Source: Paucimonas sp. (GTDB lineage: Bacteria > Pseudomonadota > Gammaproteobacteria > Pseudomonadales > Pseudomonadaceae). From it: a DNA stretch of 64,000 bases. The position numbers were made by a program, and so were the translations under genes. Position 1 is the first letter of the stretch; every line of letters starts with the position of its first letter. The DNA is taken from NCBI GenBank assembly GCA_031253995.1, contig JAIRVG010000105.1, forward strand, positions 1-64,000, written 5' to 3'. Below are positions 25,575 through 36,300 of the stretch, one piece after another. The notes beneath the pieces are model-generated. The model worked only from the letters and a program-made list of their open reading frames with translations. It was not told the DNA's origin and did not search any database.

Positions 25575-27194
25575 CTATTTTGGATAGAGCGGCGGCAAGC
25601 TGCCGTTTTCGCCCTGGGCCGGCTGTGCCTGCTCCGCCGCCGGAATGGTGCTGATCGCCCGCCACAGGTCTTCACCCTGCCAGTACTGCCCGGCCTCGCT
25701 GTACAGCGCACTGTTCAGCCCATCCAGCGCATCCGACAACGGCACGAAGCGCGCCGCCATGTCCGCCAGGGTCTGCGGCTGCTGCCGGGCCCAGGCGTCC
25801 AGGGCCTGGCGCGTGGCCTGGGGGTCGTTGGCCTGGCAGGCGCGCTTGAGGTCGTCCAGCAGCGTGCGCGGGCTCGGCCCGGCCTGGATCGCCCGCGCCA
25901 CCGCCGGCTGCGAACGGGCTCGCCACCACAGGGCGAAGCCGGCCAGGGTGGTCAGCGCCAGGATCAGGGTGCTCAACTGCCAAGGCCACAGCAGCATGTT
26001 GCCGCGGTCCGCCACCACGCTCGGCGTCTCCGCGCTCAGCGCCGGGTTGTCCTGCACCGTCAGCCGATGAGCCGGCAAACTGCTGTGTTCCAGGTGGTCC
26101 TCGCGGGTGTTCCACCAGACGATTTCCAGGCTCGGCAGCTCCAGGTTGCCGCTGTGGGTCGGCACCAGCGCCGCGCGTTCCTCGCGGCTGCCCACCAGCC
26201 CGCGCTCGTCGATCTGGTTGCGCAACTGCGGCTGGTCGGGATAACGCCGCAAGCCGGCGATATCGATGCCGGGCAGCGGCGTCAGCTGGGTGCTGGACAG
26301 CCCCTCGGCCTTGACCGTGATGCCACGGGTCAGCGAATCACCGATCTGTATCGGGCCCTGGCCCGGATCGGGGCTCCAGTGCTCTTCCAGGGTCACGCTG
26401 CGCGCCGGCAGCCACGGCGCCCCGGCCGGATAACCGGCGGGGATCGGCTTGACCTGCAAGGGCAGCTCACGCGAACTCACCCGCACCTGGCTGTTGCCCG
26501 CCGCATTGGGACTGTCGCTGTCACCCCCGGCGCTGGTGGCGCTGAAGGTCAGCGACGGCACCTTGACCTCGCCGCTGTGCTGCGGGTACAGGGCGTAGCG
26601 CATCTCGATGACGCCATGGCGGATGCCGTTGATGAGCTTCTCGTAAGTGCGCGACTCGCCCAGCGGCTCGATCTTCACCCCGTCCAGCTGCAACGGGCTG
26701 AGGCTGCTGTCGTCGTACAGCGACACCGAGTGGTAGATGCGCAGGGTCAGCACGGCCTGGGCCTGCACGTAGACGCTGCTCTGGTCGAGGCTGGCTTCGA
26801 CGAATACCGGGGCAAGCAGGGTCACCGGGGTGTCTTCGGCCACCTGCACCTGCAACTGGATCGGCTCGCTGTGCAACTCGCCCAGGTGCAGCGCGGGGAT
26901 TTCCAGGGTGCCGGCGCGGCGCGGCATCAGGGTCACGACCCAGCGGGTGGTGGCTTCGTTCTGCCCGTCGAGGGTGTTGAGGCTGTTGAGCTGGCGCGTG
27001 CCGCGCACTTCGAAATCGGCCTGCAAGGGCGTCAGGTCCGGCTTGCCGAACTGGGTGACGTCACGGATTTCCAGGGTCAGCTCCAGGGTTTCCGCGGTGC
27101 TCAGCTGGCTGCGGTCGACACTGGCCAGCAGCCCCTGGGCCTGGGCCTGCAGGGCGAAGAAAAGACAGAAGACGAAGGCGCAGACGCGGCTCAT
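25575..27194 (-). CDS. batD: BatD-like oxygen-tolerance membrane protein
   Basis: A 539-residue BatD family protein. A signal peptide (about 1-20, 'ALQAQAQ') leads into a periplasmic beta-rich region of repeated Ig-like domains, then a transmembrane helix (about 425-445) and a C-terminal cytoplasmic segment. The ATG at 27194 overlaps the stop of the VWA/TPR gene. Bat (Bacteroides aerotolerance) proteins act with MoxR ATPases in envelope stress resistance. The biochemical role is unknown. It is the last gene of the moxR operon. Confidence 0.88.
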   Translation of the reverse strand: MSRVCAFVFCLFFALQAQAQGLLASVDRSQLSTAETLELTLEIRDVTQFGKPDLTPLQADFEVRGTRQLNSLNTLDGQNEATTRWVVTLMPRRAGTLEIPALHLGELHSEPIQLQVQVAEDTPVTLLAPVFVEASLDQSSVYVQAQAVLTLRIYHSVSLYDDSSLSPLQLDGVKIEPLGESRTYEKLINGIRHGVIEMRYALYPQHSGEVKVPSLTFSATSAGGDSDSPNAAGNSQVRVSSRELPLQVKPIPAGYPAGAPWLPARSVTLEEHWSPDPGQGPIQIGDSLTRGITVKAEGLSSTQLTPLPGIDIAGLRRYPDQPQLRNQIDERGLVGSREERAALVPTHSGNLELPSLEIVWWNTREDHLEHSSLPAHRLTVQDNPALSAETPSVVADRGNMLLWPWQLSTLILALTTLAGFALWWRARSQPAVARAIQAGPSPRTLLDDLKRACQANDPQATRQALDAWARQQPQTLADMAARFVPLSDALDGLNSALYSEAGQYWQGEDLWRAISTIPAAEQAQPAQGENGSLPPLYPK

Positions 27195-28915
27195 CGATGG
27201 GTTTCCTGAAGTTGTTGCTGTTCGTACCAGAACTTGCGCCGCAGCAATTGTGATGGGTTGTCCGGAATCTGCCGCAGCCATTGTTCCAGGGCCTGGCGCT
27301 GTTCGGCGTCCAGGGTGCTGCCTGTGGGGCGCTGCGGCGGCTGGGTGACGGATTCGTCGTCATCGTCGCTGGCCGTTTGCGGCGCCTGGGTGTTGTTCTG
27401 CTCCTGGGTGTCCCGGGGCTCTTCGCCGGGCTGGCCGGTTTCGTTCTGCTCGTTGTTCTGCTGTTGAGTGTCGCTGTTGTCGCCGGGAATCGGCTGGCCC
27501 GGCTGCTGCGGGTTTTCCTGTTCCGGCTCCTTGGGCGGCGGCGTCTGTTCCTGCTGGCGCTGTTGCAGCAGTTGCTCCACCAGGGCCTTGTTGGTCAGCG
27601 CCGGTTGCAGGTCGGGCTGGCGTTCCAGGGCTTCCTCGTAGGCATCCAGCGCCGCTTCCAGTTCTCCGCCACGGGCCAGGGCATTGCCGCGGTTGTAGTG
27701 GCCGGCGGCGCTGTCGTCGAGGGCGAACTGGCGGGCGGCCCCGGCGAAGTCTTCGGCCTCGTAGAGGGCCCAGCCTTTCCACTGCTGGTCCTGGAAGTGT
27801 TTCGCCGCCTCCGCCGGGCGGCGCTTTTCCAGCAGGTGCTGGCCCTGCTGGTCGGGGCGCCGCCACAGGTCGCTGAACTCGAAGGCGTACGACGGCTGCG
27901 GCAAACAGAACAATAGCGGCAGGCAGAACAACCAGCCACGCCGTCCGGCGCAGGCGGCCAGGAGCAGCAGCGGCAGCAGCAGCCAGTAGCCCTGGTCGGC
28001 CCAGGTGTCCAGCTGCACGGTCTGGCCGTCGTGGGTCAGGGCCTTGGGCTTGTCGAACAGGCCGAGGCCGCGCAGGTCGAGGTCGTCGATGCGGGCGTGG
28101 CGGTAGCGGCCGCCGAACTCGGCGACGAAGCGCTTGAGGCTGGAACTGTCCAGCCTGGGCATGAGGATGTTGCCCTCGGCGTCCTTGAGCAGCTCGCCGT
28201 TGGCCTGTTTCACCGGTGCGCCTTCGGCGCTGCCGACGCCGAGCATCAGCAGTTCGGGACCGTTGCGGCCCAGGGCCTGGTCGATGCCCTGGCGCTCCTC
28301 GTCATTCAACGACGAGGCGATCAGCAGCAGCCGGCCCTGGCCCAGCGCACCCTGGGCGAGCAGGGCCAGGCCCTTGCGGACGGCGAGGTCGGCGCGCTGT
28401 CCGGGCTGCGGCATGATCTCCGGTTCCAGCGCTTCCAGCAGGTTGCGGCTGGTGCCGAGGTCGTCCGACAGCGGCACCAGGGTGTGGGCGCTGCCGGCGT
28501 AGACCACGATGGCGGTCTGGCTGTCGCGGCGGTGTTCCAGCAGGTCGAGGATCTTGCGCCGGGCCTGTTCCAGGCGAGTTGGCGGGGTGTCCTCGGCCAT
28601 CATCGCCGGGGTCAGTTCCAGCAGGATCACCAGCGGATCGGCGGGGCGCTGGCGGGTTTCCTCCAGGCGCTCCCAGCTCGGCCCGAGCAGGGCCAGTACG
28701 CCGAGCAGCCAGGCCAGGCCGAGGGCCACCCAGGGCAGCTTGCTGTCGTGGCCACTGCCACCGCCGAGCAGCACGTTGTGGAAGGCCGGCGGCAGGATCA
28801 TCTGCCAGCGCCCGGCGCGCTTCTGCCGGTGCCAGAGTTTCCACAGCAGCCAGCCGAACAGCGGCAGCAGGAGCAGCCACAGCGGACGCATGAAGTGCGG
28901 CAGCAACTCGTTCAT
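27191..28915 (-). CDS. batB: BatB/BatC fusion: VWA plus TPR membrane protein
   Basis: This 574-residue protein has two N-terminal helices (about 10-25 and 55-75), a von Willebrand A domain (about 85-290), another helix (about 310-335), a TPR region (about 375-450: 'WALYEAEDFAGAARQF', 'GHYNRGNALARGGELEAAL') and a Gln/Glu/Pro-rich low-complexity tail. The MIDAS loop reads 'LELTPAMMA' where DxSxS is expected, so metal binding by the VWA domain is probably lost. BatA next door keeps the motif. Both ends overlap neighbours by 4 bp. Confidence 0.87.
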   Translation of the reverse strand: MNELLPHFMRPLWLLLLPLFGWLLWKLWHRQKRAGRWQMILPPAFHNVLLGGGSGHDSKLPWVALGLAWLLGVLALLGPSWERLEETRQRPADPLVILLELTPAMMAEDTPPTRLEQARRKILDLLEHRRDSQTAIVVYAGSAHTLVPLSDDLGTSRNLLEALEPEIMPQPGQRADLAVRKGLALLAQGALGQGRLLLIASSLNDEERQGIDQALGRNGPELLMLGVGSAEGAPVKQANGELLKDAEGNILMPRLDSSSLKRFVAEFGGRYRHARIDDLDLRGLGLFDKPKALTHDGQTVQLDTWADQGYWLLLPLLLLAACAGRRGWLFCLPLLFCLPQPSYAFEFSDLWRRPDQQGQHLLEKRRPAEAAKHFQDQQWKGWALYEAEDFAGAARQFALDDSAAGHYNRGNALARGGELEAALDAYEEALERQPDLQPALTNKALVEQLLQQRQQEQTPPPKEPEQENPQQPGQPIPGDNSDTQQQNNEQNETGQPGEEPRDTQEQNNTQAPQTASDDDDESVTQPPQRPTGSTLDAEQRQALEQWLRQIPDNPSQLLRRKFWYEQQQLQETHR

Positions 28916-30000
28916 CGACGCCTCCGCAAGCGCAGGCGCTTGAGGCGCTGGCGCCAATCCGGGTGCGGCTGGAGGAAGTCCGGGCGGCGCAACAGGCGCT
29001 GGAGCAGGCGTTGCAGCAGGTGATCGGGCCAGCGCTCGCGGATCACCAGGGCGATGCTCAGCAGCAGCGCCGCGGCCAGCGGCCAGGCGTACAGGGGCTC
29101 GGCGGTGCGGGCCTGGGTCGGTTGCTGCTCCACCGGTTCCAGCAGGTCGAGGGTTTCGCCGATGGCCTTGAGCTCGGCGCCGTCGCGGGCGCGGAAGTAC
29201 TCGCCATGGGTGATCTGGGCGATCTCGCGCAGCGAGGCTTCGTCGAGGTCGAGGCTCGGGTTGAGGCCGAGCTGGCCCTCCGTGCCGCTTTCCTCGGCGC
29301 TGGCGCCGATGCCGATGGTGTAGATGCGGATGCTTTCCTGGGCGGCCAGGCGAGCGGCGGTCAGCGGGTGGATCTGCCCGCCGTTGTTGGCGCCGTCGGT
29401 GACCAGGATCAGCACGCGGCTGTCGGTGGGGCGCTGGCGCAGGCGTTTCACCGCCAGGCCGATGGCGTCGCCGATGGCGGTGTTCTTGCCGGCGATGCCG
29501 ATCTGCGCGTCGTCGAGGAAGTTGCGCACGGTGCGCCGGTCGAAGGTCAGCGGCGCCTGCAGGTAGGCCTGGCTGCCGAACAGGATCAGGCCGACGCGGT
29601 CGCCTTCGCGCTGCTGCAGGAAGTCGCCGAGCAGGTCCTTGACCAGGGACAGGCGGCTCACTTCCTCGCCCTCCCAGCTCATGTCGGGGAAATCCATGGA
29701 GCCGGAAACGTCCACCGCCACCAGCAGGTCACGCCCGCTGGCCGCCACCGGCAGCGGTTCGCCGAGCCACTGCGGGCGCGCGGCGGCGCACAGCAGCAAC
29801 AGCCAGACCAGCACGAACGGCGCCTGCTGGCGCCAGGTCGGCAGGTTGAGGCGCGCGCGGCGTCCGGCCAGGCCTTCCAGTTCGTCGAGGAAGCTGACCT
29901 TGAGCACCGGTTCGCCGCTGTCCGCCGCCGGCAGCAGCAGGCGCGCCAGCCAGGGCAGCGGCAACAGGGCGAAGATCCACGGCCAGGCCAGTTCAAACAT
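28912..30000 (-). CDS. batA: BatA-like VWA domain membrane protein
   Basis: A 362-residue membrane-anchored VWA protein. Two N-terminal helices (about 5-25 and 60-78) precede a VWA domain with an intact MIDAS: 'DVSGSMD' (about 97-103), a Thr in 'TAIGDAI' and Asp in 'LVTDGANN'. A C-terminal helix (about 310-330) and an Arg-rich tail follow. It likely forms a complex with the second VWA protein and is acted on by the MoxR AAA+ ATPase. The stop overlaps the next start. Confidence 0.9.
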   Translation of the reverse strand: MFELAWPWIFALLPLPWLARLLLPAADSGEPVLKVSFLDELEGLAGRRARLNLPTWRQQAPFVLVWLLLLCAAARPQWLGEPLPVAASGRDLLVAVDVSGSMDFPDMSWEGEEVSRLSLVKDLLGDFLQQREGDRVGLILFGSQAYLQAPLTFDRRTVRNFLDDAQIGIAGKNTAIGDAIGLAVKRLRQRPTDSRVLILVTDGANNGGQIHPLTAARLAAQESIRIYTIGIGASAEESGTEGQLGLNPSLDLDEASLREIAQITHGEYFRARDGAELKAIGETLDLLEPVEQQPTQARTAEPLYAWPLAAALLLSIALVIRERWPDHLLQRLLQRLLRRPDFLQPHPDWRQRLKRLRLRRRR

Positions 30001-30487
30001 GCTTGCGGATCCAGGTTTCGACCGCCTGGTTGAGCCCGGCGATAGCCTTGTCGTCGAGGCGGCATTCGGGCTTGTAGGTGCCTTCCACCAGGACCATCCA
30101 GCGGGTCAGGCCGGCGGCCGGGCAGCGGTTGTCGAGGAAGGCCAGCCACTTGCGGCCATTGAGGGTGTGGCTGTGGCTGTCCGGGTAATGGTTGCGGCAC
30201 AGGCGCTTGAGCAGGGCGTTGATCTGCTGCAGCCAGGCGCCGGCCGGCGCGCCGTCGTAGGGTTTGGGCAACTGCGCCAGTTCGGCCAGGGCCGCGACGC
30301 GGATCGGGTCCAGCGGCTGTTCCGCCCGCGGCACCGGGGCCTGGCGCGGCCGCCAGTGACGCAGGCGCCAGGCGCCCCAGCCCAGCAGCGGCAGGATCAA
30401 CAGCAGCGCCCACCAGCCGGGAGCCGGCGGCCAGGCACTGATCGGCGGTGGGGCGATCAAGGGTTGCAGTTGCGCCAGGGGATTCAT
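29993..30487 (-). CDS. DUF4381 membrane protein
   Basis: A 164-residue protein with one hydrophobic helix (about 27-48) and a cytoplasmic C-terminal domain. It matches the DUF4381 family, regularly found between the DUF58 and BatA genes in moxR operons. It overlaps batA by 8 bp and the DUF58 gene by 4 bp. Function is unknown, and a scaffold role in the Bat complex is assumed from context. Confidence 0.85.
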   Translation of the reverse strand: MNPLAQLQPLIAPPPISAWPPAPGWWALLLILPLLGWGAWRLRHWRPRQAPVPRAEQPLDPIRVAALAELAQLPKPYDGAPAGAWLQQINALLKRLCRNHYPDSHSHTLNGRKWLAFLDNRCPAAGLTRWMVLVEGTYKPECRLDDKAIAGLNQAVETWIRKHV

Positions 30488-31428
30488 CGTGGCTTGCCCG
30501 CCCGTTGCGGATCGAGGTATTCGCGCAGTTGCTCGATCATTTCGCTCTGGGTGCTCAGGGGCATCAGTACCACCCGCAGTTTCTGCGCCAGCATTTCCCA
30601 GCGCTCGATACGTGCTTCGGCCTGCTGGCGGTAGCTCTGGCGCAGGTTGGCGTCCAGGGTGTCCAGCTCCAGTTGCGCGCCGCGCTGTGCAAAGCGCAGC
30701 AGGCCGGCGGCGGGCAGGGCGTGGTCGAGGGGGTCGGAGAGCGGCAGCAGGAGCAGGTCGCAATGCCGCGACAGCAGGCTCAGTTGCTGCTCGACGCTGG
30801 GGTTCAGCGCGCGCTCGTCGCACAGGATGATCGCCAGGCTGCCCGGGCGCAGTACCTCGCGGGCGCGGCGCAGGGCGGTGCCGAGGTTGTCGCCCTGGGC
30901 CTCGGCCTCGGTGTGCAGGGAGTGATTGACCCGGGCCAGGCGGTTGAGCAGTTGCAGCAGGCTCTGCTTGCTGCGCCGCGGCTTGATCTCGTGGTGTTCG
31001 TTGTCGCCGAAGACCAGGCCGCCGATACGGTCGTTGTGGCCCAGCGCGGCCCAGCCGAACAGCGCCGCGGCCTGGGCCGCCAGCACCGACTTGAACATCA
31101 GCCCGGAGCCGAAGAACAGCCGGCGGCTCTGCTCGACCATGATGAAGATCGGCCGCTCGCGTTCCTCATGGAACAGCTTGGTATGGGGTTCCTGGGTGCG
31201 TGCGGTGACCCGCCAGTCGATGTTGCGCACGTCGTCGCCGGCCTGGTACACGCGCACCTGGTCGAAGTCCACGCCGCGCCCGCGCAGCCGCGAATGGTGC
31301 AGGCCGACCAGCGGGCTGCGCTGGCCGGGGGCGGAGAAGATACGGACCTCGCGCACCCGGTGGCGCATCTCGATCAGCTCGGCGAGGCTGACGCGGATGC
31401 CGGGGGCGGCCAACAGTTGACTGGGCAT
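30484..31428 (-). CDS. DUF58 domain protein
   Basis: A 314-residue soluble protein of the DUF58 family. The hallmark 'YQAGDDVRNIDWRVTART' region (about 62-79) is present, and the remainder resembles a degenerate VWA fold ('FIMVEQSRRLFFGSG'). The family is nearly always next to moxR, as here (4 bp gap), and is thought to be a substrate or adaptor of the MoxR ATPase. It overlaps the DUF4381 gene by 4 bp. Confidence 0.9.
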   Translation of the reverse strand: MPSQLLAAPGIRVSLAELIEMRHRVREVRIFSAPGQRSPLVGLHHSRLRGRGVDFDQVRVYQAGDDVRNIDWRVTARTQEPHTKLFHEERERPIFIMVEQSRRLFFGSGLMFKSVLAAQAAALFGWAALGHNDRIGGLVFGDNEHHEIKPRRSKQSLLQLLNRLARVNHSLHTEAEAQGDNLGTALRRAREVLRPGSLAIILCDERALNPSVEQQLSLLSRHCDLLLLPLSDPLDHALPAAGLLRFAQRGAQLELDTLDANLRQSYRQQAEARIERWEMLAQKLRVVLMPLSTQSEMIEQLREYLDPQRAGKPR

Positions 31429-31432
31429 GGGT

Positions 31433-32392
<960 letters not shown>

Positions 32393-32518
32393 CGTCGACG
32401 GTTCCTGGGATGAGGCGGATACTTTAATCCATCCGGGGGGTCGCCGACTAACGGTGGCGGGGGAAATTCTTCAGGGGGAGGGAAGGTTGTGCGCAGGACA
32501 AAATGCGACGCGGTCAAT

Positions 32519-32588
32519 GTGGGAGCGGGTTTACCCGCGATTACGGTAGTGAATCCACCATCGCCATCGCGGGTGAACCCGCTCCCAC
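32519..32588. repeat. REP palindrome upstream of moxR
   Basis: Inverted 22-base arms (32519-32540 and 32567-32588) with GTGGGAGCGGG tips and a 26-base spacer. It lies between the moxR start and the stop of a small minus-strand gene. Confidence 0.9.
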
Positions 32589-32615
32589 AAGGTCCGCGGC
32601 GTTGTTCAGATGTGC

Positions 32616-32969
32616 TCAGCGCTCGTTGATGAAGGTACCCGTACCGGCAAGAATCACCTTCAACGCCTGCTCCACTTCATCCAGGTCACCCAGCGCATTT
32701 GCCAGGCTGATCTCCAGCACATCATCGCCACCAAACAGGTCGGTAGCACCCGGCGCGGTCTCGATCCGCAGATGGGTAGCACTCAGCGTCACCTTGATAT
32801 CCCGCAGGGTGTCGCCTTCCTCGTCCAGCATCAGGTCGATCTCGGTCTCCTCGGGGTAGCGGCTCATGATGAACAGCTCGCCATTGCTGCTGTTGCTGCC
32901 CAGGGTGGCGAGGTTGTCTTCTTCGTCGTCGGCCGGGTTGGCGAAGATCAGCGCGGAAGTGAGTTGCAT
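32616..32969 (-). CDS. Conserved hypothetical acidic protein
   Basis: A 117-residue acidic soluble protein starting MQLTSALIFANPADDEED. No domain is recognised. The composition (many Asp, Glu and Leu) and 'RYPEETEIDLMLDEEGD' suggest a beta-rich fold. It is flanked by REP at 32519 and divergent from gdhB. The ATG at 32967-32969 is preferred over an upstream extension to 33074 that reads through non-family-like sequence, although no strong ribosome-binding site is visible. Confidence 0.65.
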   Translation of the reverse strand: MQLTSALIFANPADDEEDNLATLGSNSSNGELFIMSRYPEETEIDLMLDEEGDTLRDIKVTLSATHLRIETAPGATDLFGGDDVLEISLANALGDLDEVEQALKVILAGTGTFINER

Positions 32970-33175
32970 GGCGAAGCCCGATACAAGGAATTGAAACGCC
33001 AGTGTGCCAGCGTTTGCCCGCGGGATGAAATCTCCGGCTGCACCTCGTTGTCCGAATATGTCGCAGCGCTGCAAGCAGGGGCGGGCGGGCAGTCGTTAAG
33101 CTGCGCTGTCGATGGACATCCGTAAAGACGCAGTCGCCCCGCGCCCAGTGGTCTTTGCAGAGGTCCATCCCGGTG

Positions 33176-33189
33176 TGACCGATCGGTCA
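33176..33189. promoter_or_regulatory. Perfect palindrome upstream of gdhB
   Basis: TGACCGATCGGTCA is a perfect 14-base palindrome 122 bp before the gdhB ATG, in a divergent 341 bp region. It resembles TetR-family operators in shape. No regulator gene is adjacent, so the binding protein is unknown. The rest of 32970-33310 shows no other recognisable element. Confidence 0.4.
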
Positions 33190-33310
33190 GCCCGCCGCTC
33201 TTTAAGCATTTCCCCGCCGCCTTGCCCGACATTGACTATGGTTGATGCGGGATAAAGCGGACACGCGCGACGCTTCATCCAAAAAACAAAGCCCAAGCGG
33301 AGTACCACAG

Positions 33311-36300
33311 ATGGCGTTTTTCACCGCAGCCAGCAAAGCCGACTTCCAGCATCAACTGAAAGCGGCCCTGGGGCAGCACATCAGCGAACAGGCACTGCCA
33401 CAAGTGGCGCTGTTCGCCGAGCAGTTCTTCGGCATCATCTCTCTTGACGAACTTACCCAGCGGCGCCTGTCCGACCTGGTCGGTTGCACCCTCTCTGCCT
33501 GGCGCATCATCGAGCGCTTCAACCACGACCAGCCCCAGGTCAACGTCTACAACCCCGATTACGAGCGTCATGGCTGGCAGTCGACCCACACCGCCGTGGA
33601 AGTCCTGCACCATGACCTGCCGTTCCTGGTGGACTCGGTCCGCACCGAGCTGAACCGCCGCGGCTACAGCATCCACACCCTGCAGACCACCGTGCTCAGC
33701 GTGCGTCGCGGGGCCAATGGCGAGCTGCTGGAAATCCTGCCCAAGGGCACCCAGGGCGAAGGCGTCCTCCAGGAATCGCTGATGTACCTGGAGATCGACC
33801 GTTGCGCCAACAACGCCGAACTCGCCGTCCTCACCCACGAGCTGACCCAGGTGCTGGCCGAGGTGCGCGTCGCCGTGGCCGACTTCGAGCCGATGAAGGC
33901 CAAGGTCCGCGAACTGCTGGCGCTGGTGGAGCAAACCCCGTACGCCGCCGTCGAAGGCGAGAAGGCCGAGGTCAAGAGCTTCCTCGAATGGCTGGTGGGC
34001 AACCACTTCACCTTCCTCGGCTATGAAGAGTTCGTGGTCAACAGCGACGCCCAGGGCGGCCACCTGGTCTACGACGAGAACTCCTTCCTCGGCCTGACCC
34101 GCCTGCTGCGCGCCGGCCTCACCGCCGACGATCTGCGCATCGAAGACTACGCCGTCAGCTACCTCAACGAACCGCTGCTGCTGTCCTTCGCCAAGGCCGC
34201 CCACCCGAGCCGCGTGCACCGTCCGGCCTACCCGGACTACGTGTCGATCCGCCAGCTGGACGCCGACGGCAAGGTCATCAAGGAATGCCGCTTCATGGGC
34301 CTGTACACCTCGGCGGTGTACGGCGAAAGCGTGCGCCAGATCCCGTACATTCGCGACAAGGTCGCCGAAGTCGAGCGCCGTTCCGGCTTCGATGCCAAGG
34401 CTCACCTGGGCAAGGAACTGGCCCAGGTCCTCGAAGTGCTGCCCCGCGACGACCTGTTCCAGACCCCGGTGGACGAGCTGTTCAGCACCGTCATGTCCAT
34501 CGTGCAGATCCAGGAACGCAACAAGATCCGCGTCTTCCTGCGCAAGGACCCGTACGGCCGCTTCTGCTACTGCCTGGCCTACGTGCCGCGTGACATCTAT
34601 TCCACCGAAGTGCGGCAGAAGATCCAGCAAGTGCTGATGGAGCGCCTGAAGGCCAGCGACTGCGAGTTCTGGACCTTCTTCTCCGAATCCGTGCTGGCAC
34701 GCGTACAGCTGATCCTGCGGGTCGATCCGAAGAACCGCATCGACATCGACGCCAAGCAACTGGAAAACGAAGTGATCCAGGCCTGCCGCTCGTGGCAGGA
34801 CGACTACGCCAGCCTCACCGTCGAAAGCTTCGGCGAAGCCCAGGGAACCAACGTCCTGGCCGACTTCCCGAAAGGCTTCCCGGCCGGCTACCGCGAGCGC
34901 TTCGCCGCGCACTCGGCGGTGGTGGACATGCAGCACCTGCTCAACCTGTCGGACAAGAAGCCGCTGGTGATGAGCTTCTACCAGCCGCTGACCCAGACCG
35001 GCAAACACATCCTGCACTGCAAGCTGTACCACGCCGATACCCCGCTGGCGCTGTCCGACGTCTTGCCGATCCTGGAAAACCTCGGCCTGCGCGTGCTCGG
35101 CGAGTTCCCGTACCGCCTGCGCCACACCAATGGCCGCGAGTTCTGGATCCATGACTTCGCCTTCACCTACAGCGAAGGCCTGAGCCTGGATATCCAGCAG
35201 CTCAACGACACCCTGCAGGACGCCTTCGTCCACATCGTCAACGGCGACGCCGAGAACGACGCCTTCAACCGCCTGGTGCTGACCGCCGGCCTGCCATGGC
35301 GCGACGTCGCCCTGCTGCGTGCCTACGCCCGCTACCTGAAGCAGATCCGCCTGGGCTTCGACCTCGGCTACATCGCCAGCACCCTGAACAACCACACCGA
35401 CATCGCCCGCGAGCTGACCCGGCTGTTCAAGACCCGCTTCTACCTGGCGCGCAAGCTCACCAGCGAAGACCTCGAAGACAAGCAACAGCGTCTGGAACAG
35501 GCGATCCTCACGGCGCTGGACGACGTCCAGGTGCTCAACGAAGACCGCATCCTGCGGCGCTACCTGGACCTGATCAAGGCCACCCTGCGCACCAACTTCT
35601 ACCAGCCGGACGCCAAGGGCCAGAACAAGTCCTACTTCAGCTTCAAGTTCAACCCCAAGCTGATCCCCGAGCTGCCCAAGCCGGTACCGCGCTTCGAGAT
35701 CTTCGTCTATTCGCCACGGGTCGAAGGCGTGCACCTGCGCTTCGGCAACGTCGCCCGCGGTGGCCTGCGCTGGTCGGACCGCGAGGAAGACTTCCGCACC
35801 GAAGTCCTGGGCCTGGTAAAAGCCCAGCAGGTGAAGAACTCGGTCATCGTGCCGGTGGGCGCCAAGGGCGGCTTCCTGCCGCGTCGCCTGCCGCTGGGCG
35901 GCAGCCGTGACGACATCGCCGCCGAAGGCATCGCCTGCTACCGCATCTTCATCTCCGGTCTGCTCGACATCACCGACAACCTCAAGGACGGCGGCGTCGT
36001 GCCACCGGCCAACGTGGTCCGTCACGACGAAGACGATCCGTACCTGGTGGTCGCGGCAGACAAAGGCACCGCCACCTTCTCCGACATCGCCAACGGCATT
36101 GCCATCGACTACGGCTTCTGGCTCGGCGACGCCTTCGCCTCCGGCGGTTCCGCCGGCTACGACCACAAGAAGATGGGCATTACCGCCCGTGGTGCCTGGG
36201 TTGGCGTGCAGCGGCACTTCCGCGAGCGCGGCATCAACGTGCAGAAGGACAACATCACCGTGGTCGGCATCGGCGACATGGCCGGTGACGTGTTCGGCAA

